Below are positions 55,131-63,547 of a stretch of DNA of 64,000 nucleotides, one piece after another (the first letter of the stretch is position 1; the number at the start of each line of letters is the position of its first letter). Position numbers and translations under genes: made by a program. Source of the stretch: Fimenecus sp045531435 (GTDB taxonomy: Bacteria > Bacillota > Clostridia > Oscillospirales > Acutalibacteraceae); contig JAZSDZ010000146.1 of assembly GCA_045531435.1 (NCBI GenBank), positions 1 through 64,000 of the forward strand, given 5' to 3'. Below the pieces are notes generated by a model that saw only the letters and a list, made by a program, of their open reading frames with translations, ran no database searches and was not told the DNA's origin.

Positions 55131-55382
55131 TTATTTTTTAGCCATATATTTTTCCTTTGTTGCCATTCCGCCACGGATATGACGCTCCTCTTTATTGATG
55201 TCAAGGACTTTTCTTACCTCTTTATAAAGACTCGGATTTACTTTTGAAAGTCGTTTTGAAACATCCATATGTACAGTGCTTTTACTTACACCAAACACTT
55301 TTGCTGTTGCTCTAACTGTCGAATTATTTTCTACTATATACTCCCCTAACATCAATGCTCTTCTGTCAACTAAATCATTCAA
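55131..55382 (-). CDS. spoIIID: Sporulation regulator SpoIIID
   Basis: 83 residues. Mother-cell DNA-binding protein that adjusts sigma-E and sigma-K regulons. TVRATAKVFGVSKSTVHMDVSKRL is the helix-turn-helix, and RHIRGGMATKEKY the C-terminal signature. The start is TTG 55382, as CGGAGGG is 6 bases upstream; an in-frame ATG seven codons earlier lies before this site. A sigma-E-like promoter is near. Confidence 0.95.
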   Translation of the reverse strand: MNDLVDRRALMLGEYIVENNSTVRATAKVFGVSKSTVHMDVSKRLSKVNPSLYKEVRKVLDINKEERHIRGGMATKEKYMAKK

Positions 55383-55406
55383 AACAAACCCTCCGTTTCT
55401 CATATA

Positions 55407-55435
55407 TTAATATGATACGGAGTGCAAAAATATAC
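55407..55435 (-). promoter_or_regulatory. Candidate sigma-E promoter of spoIIID
   Basis: GTATATT (55435-55429), 14 bases, CATATTAA (55414-55407), compared with the sigma-E pattern ATATT-N14-CATACA.. -10 match is partial. Confidence 0.45.
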
Positions 55436-55553
55436 TTAAGATTCTTTACAACCATTAGAATGACAATTCAGGCGTGGAATCCTACCATTACGTGATCACT
55501 TTGCTAAAAATGACTTATCAAATTGATTATCCAGACAAATTATAATTTGCATT

Positions 55554-55582
55554 TTGACAAGGGTTTATGTGTGTGATAAAAT
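55554..55582 (+). promoter_or_regulatory. Promoter of the phosphatase pseudogene
   Basis: TTGACA, 17 bases, TAAAAT; 15 bases before the ATG. Confidence 0.7.
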
Positions 55583-55597
55583 TCTTTTGGTGATATT

Positions 55598-56059
55598 ATG
55601 ATTAAAATTATGTTTGTTTGTCACGGAAACATTTGCCGAAGCACTATGGCAGAATTTGTGATGAAGCACATTGTAAAAAAGAATGGAATGGAAAACGATT
55701 TTGTGATTTGTTCAAGTGCCACAAGCACATAGGAAATCGGCAGTGACACCCACTGGGGAACAAAGAAAATTCTTGATGAAATGAGGATTCCCTACACAAA
55801 AAGACAAGCTATACAATTAAAAAAAACCGACTATGAAAATTTTGATTTCATAATCGGAATGGACAGTGCAAATATGAGAAATATCAACCGAATTATTGGT
55901 TATGACAAGGATAACAAGATACATAAATTATTATGTTTTGCAAATCAAGACCGCGATGTTGCAGATCCTTGGTACACGAGAGATTTCAAAACAACATATG
56001 ATGATGTTTTACTTGGTTGTACAAGGTTATTCGAATATATAAACAGTAACAAACAATAA
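55598..56059 (+). pseudogene. Low-molecular-weight protein-tyrosine phosphatase, one amber codon
   Basis: A 153-residue frame apart from a TAG at codon 45 (55730-55732), where the family has Glu (SATST-EIG). The active site CHGNICR (C8 to R14) and the general acid Asp in DPWYTRDF are intact, and a strong promoter and GGTGAT site remain. One G-to-T change from GAG would explain the stop. It is a fresh pseudogene, a sequencing error, or a gene read through. Confidence 0.85.
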
Positions 56060-56092
56060 TAAAAACGGAAGGAAATTTAATTTCCCCTCCGT
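56060..56092 (-). terminator. Terminator of the ispE-flavoprotein transcript
   Basis: ACGGA..GGAAATT pairs with AATTTCC..TCCGT; TTTTTATT follows on the minus strand. It lies 200 bases after the flavoprotein stop. Confidence 0.6.
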
Positions 56093-56262
56093 CAAAATTA
56101 AAGAATTTGTTAAGGTTTCTTGGATGTTCATAAAAAAGTGTTGCATTCATTGGAACAAATGTAAGTGCTTTGTGCTTGATGTTTTGTTAGAATAATTATA
56201 GAATATTAAATAAGTAAAATCAAGGAAAATAACGGCAATAAATATAATGATTTCATTTTGAC

Positions 56263-56287
56263 TCCCTCTTTATAGGGAGGATTTTTC
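56263..56287 (+). terminator. Plus-strand terminator-like hairpin
   Basis: CTCCCT/AGGGAG stem, 5-base loop, then GATTTTTC. It may end the phosphatase transcript before it meets the convergent flavoprotein gene. Confidence 0.55.
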
Positions 56288-56291
56288 ATAA

Positions 56292-57695
56292 TTATTCAAA
56301 TCCTAATTTCTTAAGAATTTCTGGGTCGCAAGTATTTTCTGCAATTGAGCCGATTTCTGCCCAAAGTTTATCTGCTTTATCTTTCCATTCTTGGAAATCC
56401 TCAAAATTTGCAGGATATTGGTCATACAACATACTGACCTGTGTGCTATACAAAAGACCTTTTACGAGTTTTGCAATAGTAGATGGCTTAAGATTTTTCT
56501 TTGCAACGCCATTGACGATACCCTTAACTATATCTGTAATATCATTCAAATCAAGTGCGAGACCAGTATCCATACCGCCAAGAATTTTTTCACTGAACAT
56601 AATATCATTCTTGAAAAGGTACTCTGCCTCGTCATAATCCATTGAGATAATTCCCATAAGAAGTGGTCGCATTGAATCAAAATCCTTACCCTGTACAGTC
56701 ATATAACGCTTGTTAATACTCCACATCCTCTCTTTTGTAAGGAATTTATCCGATTTTAAGAGATTGGAAATAACTTCAACTGCGATTTCACCTGCTACAA
56801 GTGATGATGTACAGCCTTCGCCACAAGTAGGCTTTGTGTGACAAGCAGCATCACCAAGGACTATAAATCCGTCATCGACAAGCGAATAAACTGAAATATG
56901 GTATGGAGTCATACCCTTTTCAATTCGTTCAACCTTATATTCAGGGAAGCTGACATTTTTCATAAAATCTTCTTTAAAAACTTCTTCAGCATAAGCATAG
57001 CCATAAAATGCACCAATGCCGAGAATTGCACCATTCGGATTATCAGACGGTGCAGACCAAGACTTGTACTGCATAAAGAATCCATCTAAATCTCTCGGAT
57101 TAAAATCATTTTTAAGATACTCAGCATAATAAAGAACAACATAAAGAATATCTTTATTTGTAAGTTTAAAATTACCAACAACAGATGTGTCATGAAGCTT
57201 TGTACGCGCTACTGCAGGAATACCTGAACAATCGGCAACAATTCGTGCATAGGCTTCACGCTCACCATCTTCAGTCTTGTATTTTGCACCAATAATTCTA
57301 TTATTATCATCTTTAATTAAATCAGTAAATGATGCACCATAAATGATTTCTGCACCAGCATTTTTTGCTCTTTCAGCCATTGCCATTATGTAATCGTGTT
57401 TATGCAACCCAATCATAGGTGCTTCTGCACAAGCCTTTGGATAATTTCCATAAGGTGAAATCATTGTGGAATGGCTGAAACAGAATTCGCGTAACGGGGT
57501 ACCTTCTTCAGGAATAAAAAGGTCAAACTTTTCCATATCGGATTTACCCATATGGAAAACATCATATTCTCTTGAAACATCATCAGGGCAATTTTTTTCA
57601 ATTACAAGGACTTTGAAACCCTGTTCAGCCATTTTATATGCAAACCAACAGCCTGTTGTTGATGCACCTACTATAAACACATCATAATCTTTCAT
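56292..57695 (-). CDS. FAD-dependent oxidoreductase, geranylgeranyl reductase-like
   Basis: 467 residues. The FAD Rossmann start YDVFIVGASTTGCWFAYKMAEQG, then ILGIGAFYGYAY, and GFIVLGDAACHTKPTCGEG with the GD motif that binds FAD. This layout fits the geranylgeranyl/archaeal-type lipid reductase and related monooxygenase group. It lies 19 bases after ispE, so an isoprenoid role is tempting but unproven. Confidence 0.85.
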   Translation of the reverse strand: MKDYDVFIVGASTTGCWFAYKMAEQGFKVLVIEKNCPDDVSREYDVFHMGKSDMEKFDLFIPEEGTPLREFCFSHSTMISPYGNYPKACAEAPMIGLHKHDYIMAMAERAKNAGAEIIYGASFTDLIKDDNNRIIGAKYKTEDGEREAYARIVADCSGIPAVARTKLHDTSVVGNFKLTNKDILYVVLYYAEYLKNDFNPRDLDGFFMQYKSWSAPSDNPNGAILGIGAFYGYAYAEEVFKEDFMKNVSFPEYKVERIEKGMTPYHISVYSLVDDGFIVLGDAACHTKPTCGEGCTSSLVAGEIAVEVISNLLKSDKFLTKERMWSINKRYMTVQGKDFDSMRPLLMGIISMDYDEAEYLFKNDIMFSEKILGGMDTGLALDLNDITDIVKGIVNGVAKKNLKPSTIAKLVKGLLYSTQVSMLYDQYPANFEDFQEWKDKADKLWAEIGSIAENTCDPEILKKLGFE

Positions 57696-57714
57696 AATAA
57701 TCCACCCTCTATAA

Positions 57715-58578
57715 TTACAACTCTACAACACCTTGTTTAGCAGGCCTGCATAGATAAACATTATCATATTTCTTTGATAACTTATTAAATGCATCCTTCG
57801 CCTTTTCTTTATCACTGAAAATACCGTAAACTGTTGGACCGCTACCACTCATTACACAGGCATCAGCACCTGATTTTCTCATTATACCCTTAATGTGTGG
57901 ACGTTTTGGCACTTCAACTGCCTGTTCAAAAACATTACCACATAAAGAACAGATTTTATCATAATTACCATTAGTAACAGCATCTATCATTGAAATTATG
58001 TCAAGATGACGGACACGACTAAGTGAATCAAACTGTGCATAAGCCTCAGGAGTTGAAACATCCTGATCAGGCTTACAAAGAACAATATAGCATTGCGATA
58101 AATCCTTTACAGGTGCGATTATCGTGCCTGTACCAAGTGCAATAGCTGTACCACCAACCAAACTGAATGAAATATCTGATCCAACTTTTGCACCAATTTC
58201 ACAAAGTTCCTTTTGTGACAAGTTTGTATTATAAATTTTATTAAGACAGTAAAGGACACCAGCACCGTCTGCACTTCCACCTGCTGTTCCTGCTGCCATA
58301 GGAATTGTCTTTTCGATTCCAATTGTAATTCCTCTGTCAATTATTGCAAGCGAATCAAAAAAAGCAACAGCGCACTTGTAAGCAATATTCTTTTCATTAC
58401 AAGGAACACCTTCTGTGTCACAATTAATAATAATTTTACCTTTATTATTCTTATCAACTGTTATGGTGTCGTACAAGTCAACTGACTGCATTATCATAAA
58501 AAGTGAATGATAACCGTTGTCAAGTTTTTTCAGAATATCAAGCATCAAATTAATTTTTGCAGCAACTTTAACCTTCAT
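57715..58578 (-). CDS. ispE: 4-diphosphocytidyl-2-C-methyl-D-erythritol kinase
   Basis: 287 residues. GHMP kinase of the MEP pathway. VKVAAKINLMLDI opens the protein; PMAAGTAGGSADGAG is the ATP loop, and VMSGSGPTVYGIF the third GHMP motif. It lies 2 bases after the PHP gene. ispD and ispF are 19 kb away in their own operon. Confidence 0.95.
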   Translation of the reverse strand: MKVKVAAKINLMLDILKKLDNGYHSLFMIMQSVDLYDTITVDKNNKGKIIINCDTEGVPCNEKNIAYKCAVAFFDSLAIIDRGITIGIEKTIPMAAGTAGGSADGAGVLYCLNKIYNTNLSQKELCEIGAKVGSDISFSLVGGTAIALGTGTIIAPVKDLSQCYIVLCKPDQDVSTPEAYAQFDSLSRVRHLDIISMIDAVTNGNYDKICSLCGNVFEQAVEVPKRPHIKGIMRKSGADACVMSGSGPTVYGIFSDKEKAKDAFNKLSKKYDNVYLCRPAKQGVVEL

Positions 58579-58580
58579 AA

Positions 58581-59405
58581 TCAGCCCTCTATCTCAATTT
58601 TCATTTCTAAAGGAGTTCGCTTCTGAAAAAATGTTATACTATCAAATCCTGCTTCTAAGGCAGCAGAGTATGCAGCGTCAATATCAGCTGCAAGATGCTC
58701 GGCATAATGAGCATCAGAACCTACTGTAACATATTTTCCGCCAAGTTCTCTAAATCTTTTTATGATATCAACCTCTGGTGAAAGCTTATTAAGTGGTTGA
58801 CGAAGTGCAGCTGTGTTAATTTCAAGCGCTTTGTCTAATTTTGCAGTAAGTATAAGTATTTCATCTATTTTATCTTTAAACTTATTAATGTTAATATCCA
58901 AATTCGATTTTGAATAAAAATATCTTAAAGGATAAGTAAGATGTGCAAGAACATCAAAATTACCCCAGTTAAGCATTTCAATTATTTCATCAAAATATTC
59001 ATTGAGCAGTTTTTCAGCCTCTTCTAATGTTAGATTTTCCATAAAATAAAAATCTTCTTTTCCTCGAAGGTTATGAACAGAACCTAAAACCTGATCATAA
59101 TCGTGTAAGTTCAATATCTTATCAGCCATTTCAACATCATAAGCCGGTTGTCCTAATTCAATTCCATTAAGGACTAATAACTTACCATTAAATGCAGAAC
59201 GGACTTTAGAAATTTCAAAAAAACCTTGAAAAATACGCTTTTCATAAGTTGGGTCATCACGAAACTGGTCAACTTCACAATGGTCAGTAAATGCGACTGC
59301 CCTTAAATCCATCATTTCTGCTTTTTCACAGAAAAATGTTGCAGAATGATTTCCATCAAACGAATTATCAGTATGAACATGTAAATCAACAATATTTCTG
59401 TACAT
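58581..59405 (-). CDS. PHP-domain histidinol-phosphatase family protein
   Basis: 274 residues. DLHVHTDNSFDG, TDHCEVDQF and GSDAHYAEH supply the metal ligands of a PHP phosphatase. It looks like HisK-type histidinol phosphatase, but related PHP phosphoesterases share this pattern; no his genes are near. First in its unit. Confidence 0.88.
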   Translation of the reverse strand: MYRNIVDLHVHTDNSFDGNHSATFFCEKAEMMDLRAVAFTDHCEVDQFRDDPTYEKRIFQGFFEISKVRSAFNGKLLVLNGIELGQPAYDVEMADKILNLHDYDQVLGSVHNLRGKEDFYFMENLTLEEAEKLLNEYFDEIIEMLNWGNFDVLAHLTYPLRYFYSKSNLDININKFKDKIDEILILTAKLDKALEINTAALRQPLNKLSPEVDIIKRFRELGGKYVTVGSDAHYAEHLAADIDAAYSAALEAGFDSITFFQKRTPLEMKIEIEG

Positions 59406-59552
59406 AACAGACCACCTCCCTATTTCTGTAAATATTTTACTACAACTTAGTATATCATTTCAATAAAATTAACAAGATATTTTAACAAAGTTATTCACTT
59501 TTTTATCTAATTATGTTATTATATTGTCAATTTAATATTGGAGGTACTGAAA

Positions 59553-59822
59553 ATGAGAGGTATTATCACTGTTGTAGGTAAAGATATGGTTGGTATTCTC
59601 GCCAAAGTTTCAGGAGTCTGTGCTGAAAACGGCGTCAATGTTATTGAGGTTTCACAGTCAATTTTACAAGATATGTTCTGTATGATTATGCTTGTAGATT
59701 TGGAAAAAGCAACTGTTCCTTTCACTGATTTTTCAGATAAAGTTGCTGAAATCGGCAAGGAAATGTCACTTTCAATCCATGTTATGCACGAAGATATTTT
59801 CAATTCTATGCACAGAATATAA
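59553..59822 (+). CDS. ACT-domain protein (UPF0237)
   Basis: 89 residues from MRGIITVVGKDMVGILAKVSG. Single ACT domain with the MVGIL turn. ATG 59553 with GGAGG 7 bases ahead; a frame extension of five codons starts inside that site. It is the usual partner of the UPF0210 protein 12 bases downstream. The ligand is unknown. A TTCACT-17-TATTAT promoter lies upstream. Confidence 0.93.
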   Translation: MRGIITVVGKDMVGILAKVSGVCAENGVNVIEVSQSILQDMFCMIMLVDLEKATVPFTDFSDKVAEIGKEMSLSIHVMHEDIFNSMHRI

Positions 59823-59834
59823 GCAGGTGTTAAA

Positions 59835-61190
59835 ATGATTAATACACACGATATACTTGAAACTATTAATATGATTCAGGATGATAATCTTGATATCAGA
59901 ACAATTACAATGGGTATTTCCCTTCTTGATTGCTGTACAGATGATGCAAAATCTACTTGTGATAAAATTTATGAGAAGATGACCCGCAAGGCAGAAAATC
60001 TTGTAAAAACAGGTGAAGATATTGAAAAGGAATACGGTATTCCTATTATCAATAAACGAATTTCAGTAACTCCAATTTCTATGGTGTTGGCTTCAGGCAA
60101 AGGTGACCCTGTTTTATATGCAAAAACACTTGAAAGAGTTGCTCAAACTGTTGGTGTAAACTTTATCGGTGGTTATTCCGCACTTGTTCAGAAAGGCTTT
60201 GCTGCAGGTGATGAAGTATTAATCCGCAGTATTCCTGAAGCATTAAGTGTTACAGACCACATTTGTTCTTCAGTCAATATCGGCTCAACAAAGGCAGGTA
60301 TCAATATGGATGCTGTAAAAATGATGGGTCAGATAATTAAGGAATCAGCAGAGGTTACTGCAAATAAAGGTTGTATCGGACCTGCAAAGCTTGTTGTTTT
60401 TTGTAATGCTCCTGAGGATAATCCGTTTATGGCGGGTGCTTTTCATGGTGTTGGTGAGCCTGACTGTGTAATCAATGTTGGTGTATCAGGTCCCGGTGTT
60501 GTCCGTTCAGCCATTTCAAAAATTCCTGATGCAAATATAACAGAAATTGCAGATATGGTTAAGCGTACTGCGTTTAAGATTACAAGAATGGGGCAGCTCG
60601 TTGCCTGTGAGGCTTCAAAAAGACTTGATGTACCATTTGGTATTGTTGACTTGTCTCTTGCTCCTACTCCTGCAATCGGCGATTCAGTTGCATATATCCT
60701 TGAGGAAATGGGACTTGAACAATGTGGTGCTCACGGTACAACTGCTTGTCTTGCACTTCTTAATGACGCTGTAAAAAAAGGTGGCGTTATGGCTTCATCA
60801 CATGTCGGTGGACTTTCAGGTGCATTTATTCCTGTTTCTGAAGATGCAGGTATGATAGCTGCTGCAACAAGTGGTGCACTCACCATTGAAAAGCTTGAGG
60901 CAATGACCTGTGTCTGCTCCGTTGGTCTTGATATGATTATTGTACCCGGTGACACAACTACAGAAGTGCTTTCAGGTATTATTGCTGACGAGGCTGCAAT
61001 TGGTATGGTAAATTCAAAGACGACTGCAGTAAGACTTATTCCTGCAATTGGTAAAAATATCGGTGATACACTTAATTTCGGCGGACTTTTAGGTTATGGT
61101 CCTGTTATGAAATTAAATACTGCATCCCCTGCTAAATTTATCAATCGTGGCGGACGAATTCCAGCACCATTACAGAGTCTTAAGAACTAA
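59835..61190 (+). CDS. UPF0210 / PFL-like family protein
   Basis: 451 residues, family length. ILETINMIQDDNLDIRTITMGISLLDC, GKGDPVLYAKTLE and the C-terminal INRGGRIPAPLQSLKN are hallmarks. Described as resembling pyruvate formate-lyase in fold; the activity is not established. It is paired with the ACT gene in most Firmicutes. Confidence 0.93.
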   Translation: MINTHDILETINMIQDDNLDIRTITMGISLLDCCTDDAKSTCDKIYEKMTRKAENLVKTGEDIEKEYGIPIINKRISVTPISMVLASGKGDPVLYAKTLERVAQTVGVNFIGGYSALVQKGFAAGDEVLIRSIPEALSVTDHICSSVNIGSTKAGINMDAVKMMGQIIKESAEVTANKGCIGPAKLVVFCNAPEDNPFMAGAFHGVGEPDCVINVGVSGPGVVRSAISKIPDANITEIADMVKRTAFKITRMGQLVACEASKRLDVPFGIVDLSLAPTPAIGDSVAYILEEMGLEQCGAHGTTACLALLNDAVKKGGVMASSHVGGLSGAFIPVSEDAGMIAAATSGALTIEKLEAMTCVCSVGLDMIIVPGDTTTEVLSGIIADEAAIGMVNSKTTAVRLIPAIGKNIGDTLNFGGLLGYGPVMKLNTASPAKFINRGGRIPAPLQSLKN

Positions 61191-61205
61191 ACAAGAGAAA
61201 AAATT

Positions 61206-61242
61206 AAGGTAGTAACTTTTTATGGTTACTACCTTTTATGTT
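61206..61242 (+). terminator. Terminator after the UPF0210 gene
   Basis: AAGGTAGTAAC/GTTACTACCTT perfect 11-bp stem with TTATGTT tail, 15 bases after the stop. Confidence 0.85.
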
Positions 61243-61262
61243 AACATAAATCATACACAACA

Positions 61263-61432
61263 CTTGTCTTTGCTTCGCAATATCATATTTGTATGTCCGT
61301 GCTCCTTTGCCTATCGGCATACCGTCGCACATGGACGAATCGCGTTCGAGTCTCTATAACCATCAATAAACAAAATAAAACCCACACACCTAATGATGTA
61401 TGGGTTTTATTGGCGCAGAAGGAGAGACTCGA
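61263..61432. repeat. Tandem duplication, copy A, ending in a truncated tRNA-Ser
   Basis: About 170 bp that repeats at 61444-61610 with high identity. Shared blocks include CTTGTCTTTGCTTCG, ATCGGCATACCGTCGCAC and the tRNA terminator. Its end holds the last 22 bases of tRNA-Ser (minus strand, with CCA) and then stops. The plus-strand frame across it is not a gene. Confidence 0.8.
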
Positions 61433-61443
61433 CAAGGCTCTGC

Positions 61444-61610
61444 CTTGTCTTTGCTTCGTAAAATCCTATTTATATGTCCGTGCTCCTCTACCTATCGGCA
61501 TACCGTCGCACATGGACGAATCGCGTTCGAGTCTCAATAACCATCAATAAACAAAAAACCCACACACCGAATGATGTATGGGTTTTATTGGCGCAGAAGG
61601 AGAGACTCGA
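61444..61610. repeat. Tandem duplication, copy B, running into the intact tRNA-Ser
   Basis: Second copy of the unit, ending inside the full tRNA-Ser(GCU). Offset to copy A is 178-181 bases. Within it GTCCGTGC and GCACATGGAC form an imperfect hairpin. Confidence 0.8.
61552..61588 (-). terminator. Terminator of tRNA-Ser(GCU)
   Basis: AAAACCCATACA pairs with TGTGTGGGTTTT and a TTTTTTG tail follows on the minus strand. The same hairpin occurs in copy A (near 61375-61410). Confidence 0.85.
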
Positions 61611-61679
61611 ACTCTCGCACCGGTTTCCCGGCCTACGCCCTTAGCAGGGGCGCCTCGTCACCAACTTGAGTACTTCTGC
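61589..61679 (-). tRNA. tRNA-Ser (GCU)
   Basis: 91 bases with encoded CCA. Acceptor GCAGAAG/CTTCTGC, anticodon loop CTGCTAA (GCT), a long variable arm (GGCCGGGAAACCGG), T-arm GTTCGAG. Confidence 0.95.
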
Positions 61680-61713
61680 AAGTGTAACGGATTTAACCAT
61701 TATTAAATTAAAA

Positions 61714-61740
61714 GCGGGCTGTAATCGTCTTACAACCCGC
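61714..61740 (-). terminator. Terminator of tRNA-Ser(UGA)
   Basis: GCGGGTTGTAA pairs with TTACAGCCCGC (one G-T pair) and TTTTAATTT follows on the minus strand. Confidence 0.8.
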
Positions 61741-61743
61741 ATC

Positions 61744-61832
61744 TGGCGGAGAGAGTGGGATTCGAACCCACGGTACGTTGCCGTACGACGGTTTTCAAGA
61801 CCGTTCCGTTATAACCACTTCGGTATCTCTCC
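61744..61832 (-). tRNA. tRNA-Ser (UGA)
   Basis: 89 bases with encoded CCA. Acceptor GGAGAGA/TCTCTCC, anticodon loop CTTGAAA (TGA), long variable arm, T-arm GTTCGAATC. Confidence 0.95.
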
Positions 61833-61951
61833 GTATTGGGCTTGATTATAATATCATAAAAGAATAACATTGTCAAGAACTTTTTTAAAAATTTTTAAGG
61901 ACTTGCAAACTTTGTTTAATATCTCGCATATATTCCTGCGAGGTGTTTTTT

Positions 61952-62644
61952 ATGTTGCTTTCATTATTGCAAAGTTTATCCACAAATATTCTTTATTTTA
62001 TGCTTCACCTTTCGTCAACAAATTCTTTTCCTAAACCTCTGACGGCAAAAGAAGAGCAAGAAGAATTAATAAAGTTCCACGAAAATGGCGATATAAATGC
62101 AAGGAATAAACTTGTAAACCACAATATGCGACTTGTGGCACATATTATAAAAAAATATTATTCAAATTATTCTGACCAGGAAGATATAATTTCTATCGGC
62201 ACAATAGGTTTGATTAAGGCAATTAATACATTTGATTACAAAAAAGGAACACGACTTGCTACCTATGCTTCAAGGTGTATTGAAAACGAAATTTTTATGA
62301 ATTTTCGCATACGAAAAAAGAATGCGCAGGAAATTTCTATGGATGAGCCGATTGACACAGACAACGAAGGCAATCCTCTCACCTTCAGCGATATTATTTT
62401 CAGCACTGAATCAGTTTTTGATGATGTGGAATTAAAAATGCAAACAGAAAAACTATATCACTATATTGATAACATACAAGACAACAGAAAAAAGCAAATC
62501 CTGATTATGAGATATGGTCTATATGATACAGAACCTTTAACACAAAGGGAAATTGCGCAAAAATTAGGAATTTCTCGTTCATATGTTTCTCGAATTGAAA
62601 CAAAGGCACTTGAAGAACTTCGTGAATTGTTTGAAATTAAATAA
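61952..62644 (+). CDS. sigK: Sporulation sigma factor K
   Basis: 230 residues from MLLSLLQSLSTNILYF. It is the late mother-cell sigma factor. A hydrophobic N-terminus of about 20-25 residues is the pro-sequence cleaved by SpoIVFB; SFPKPLTAKEE marks the mature start. Core-binding region 2 (QEDIISIGTIGLIKAINTF, RLATYASRCIENEI) and region 4 (TQREIAQKLGISRSYVSRIE) are intact. GAGGTG is 6 bases before ATG 61952. There is no skin-type interruption. Confidence 0.95.
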   Translation: MLLSLLQSLSTNILYFMLHLSSTNSFPKPLTAKEEQEELIKFHENGDINARNKLVNHNMRLVAHIIKKYYSNYSDQEDIISIGTIGLIKAINTFDYKKGTRLATYASRCIENEIFMNFRIRKKNAQEISMDEPIDTDNEGNPLTFSDIIFSTESVFDDVELKMQTEKLYHYIDNIQDNRKKQILIMRYGLYDTEPLTQREIAQKLGISRSYVSRIETKALEELRELFEIK

Positions 62645-62650
62645 CAAGAC

Positions 62651-62682
62651 ACCCATCGAAAAAAAACGATGGGTAACTTTTT
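62651..62682 (+). terminator. Terminator of sigK
   Basis: ACCCATCG/CGATGGGT stem with an 8-A loop and a CTTTTT tail. It reaches the stop of the convergent gene. Confidence 0.9.
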
Positions 62683-63547
62683 AGTCTTCTACCATATTTT
62701 TTATTTTTTCTGGTATTGGAATATTGGCAAAGCCATAAAAACTTCTTGCGTTTTCACCGAGGAAAAGCCTTTTATTTTCTTCACTGATTTCATTTGATTT
62801 AACAATAAAATCATAACTCATTTTATATGTGATTGCTGTCATTGTTCGTGGATAGTCACTACCCCACATAAGTTTATCATAACCAACAATATCTGCAGCT
62901 TCGTTTATGGCTTTAATTGCTGATGAAAATGGATAAAATTCATCGTTGAAAAGCCATGTTATTCCACCACTTTCGATGAATACATTCTTATTCTTTGCAA
63001 GTTTGATTTGTTCGAGCCAATTTTCCCTTGTAACCATACCGAAATGACCGATTGCAATTCTGAGGTTTGGGAATATTTCAATTATTTCCTGCATCATAGA
63101 GGTTTGCTCATCACCATCAGCCAGGTCAATTGAAATAAACTTTCCGTTGTTGTTTGCAACCTTGAATGGTTCAAGGTGATTGAAAAGATTTTTGTCTTTT
63201 AAACGACCTGCGCAGATTTTGATTCCATCAAAGTCTGACATATCACCAAGTGTTCTTTCCTCATACAAAGCACAGATTTTAATTCTATCACTTTTACAAG
63301 TAAGAAGATATTCATCCTGGTTGCCGTCAATGTATTCCTGAGTAATTACTGCACCTGAAACACAGGCATAATCCATATTTGCAAGAAAGCGTTCAACAGA
63401 ATTCACTCCGTCCGTTATATATGGTGGCATCATTTGTTTGATTTCACCACCGAAGTCACTTCTGCCTCTGCCAACATCAAACACAGGCTTTCCGTTCACA
63501 ATTCCATTTTGTTTTTTCCATAAATGAGCATGAGCATCAATAATCAT
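62681..63547 (-). CDS. Amidohydrolase-2 family metal hydrolase
   Basis: 288 residues. IIDAHAHLW (HxH), IAIGHFGM, and MWGSDYPRTM supply the metal and catalytic residues of the PF04909 TIM-barrel group (decarboxylases and lactonases). Start overlaps the upstream UxaA-like gene by 4 bases, so it likely acts in the same sugar-acid or lactone pathway. Confidence 0.88.
   Translation of the reverse strand: MIIDAHAHLWKKQNGIVNGKPVFDVGRGRSDFGGEIKQMMPPYITDGVNSVERFLANMDYACVSGAVITQEYIDGNQDEYLLTCKSDRIKICALYEERTLGDMSDFDGIKICAGRLKDKNLFNHLEPFKVANNNGKFISIDLADGDEQTSMMQEIIEIFPNLRIAIGHFGMVTRENWLEQIKLAKNKNVFIESGGITWLFNDEFYPFSSAIKAINEAADIVGYDKLMWGSDYPRTMTAITYKMSYDFIVKSNEISEENKRLFLGENARSFYGFANIPIPEKIKNMVED

Noticed and set aside
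56125..56197. Plus-strand 23-residue Cys-rich frame after the phosphatase pseudogene
   Set aside because: No ribosome-binding site, no promoter, and the length is within chance.
61293..61550. 85-residue plus-strand frame across the tRNA-linked repeats
   Set aside because: It spans both repeat copies and its two halves repeat each other; no ribosome-binding site; explained by the duplication.
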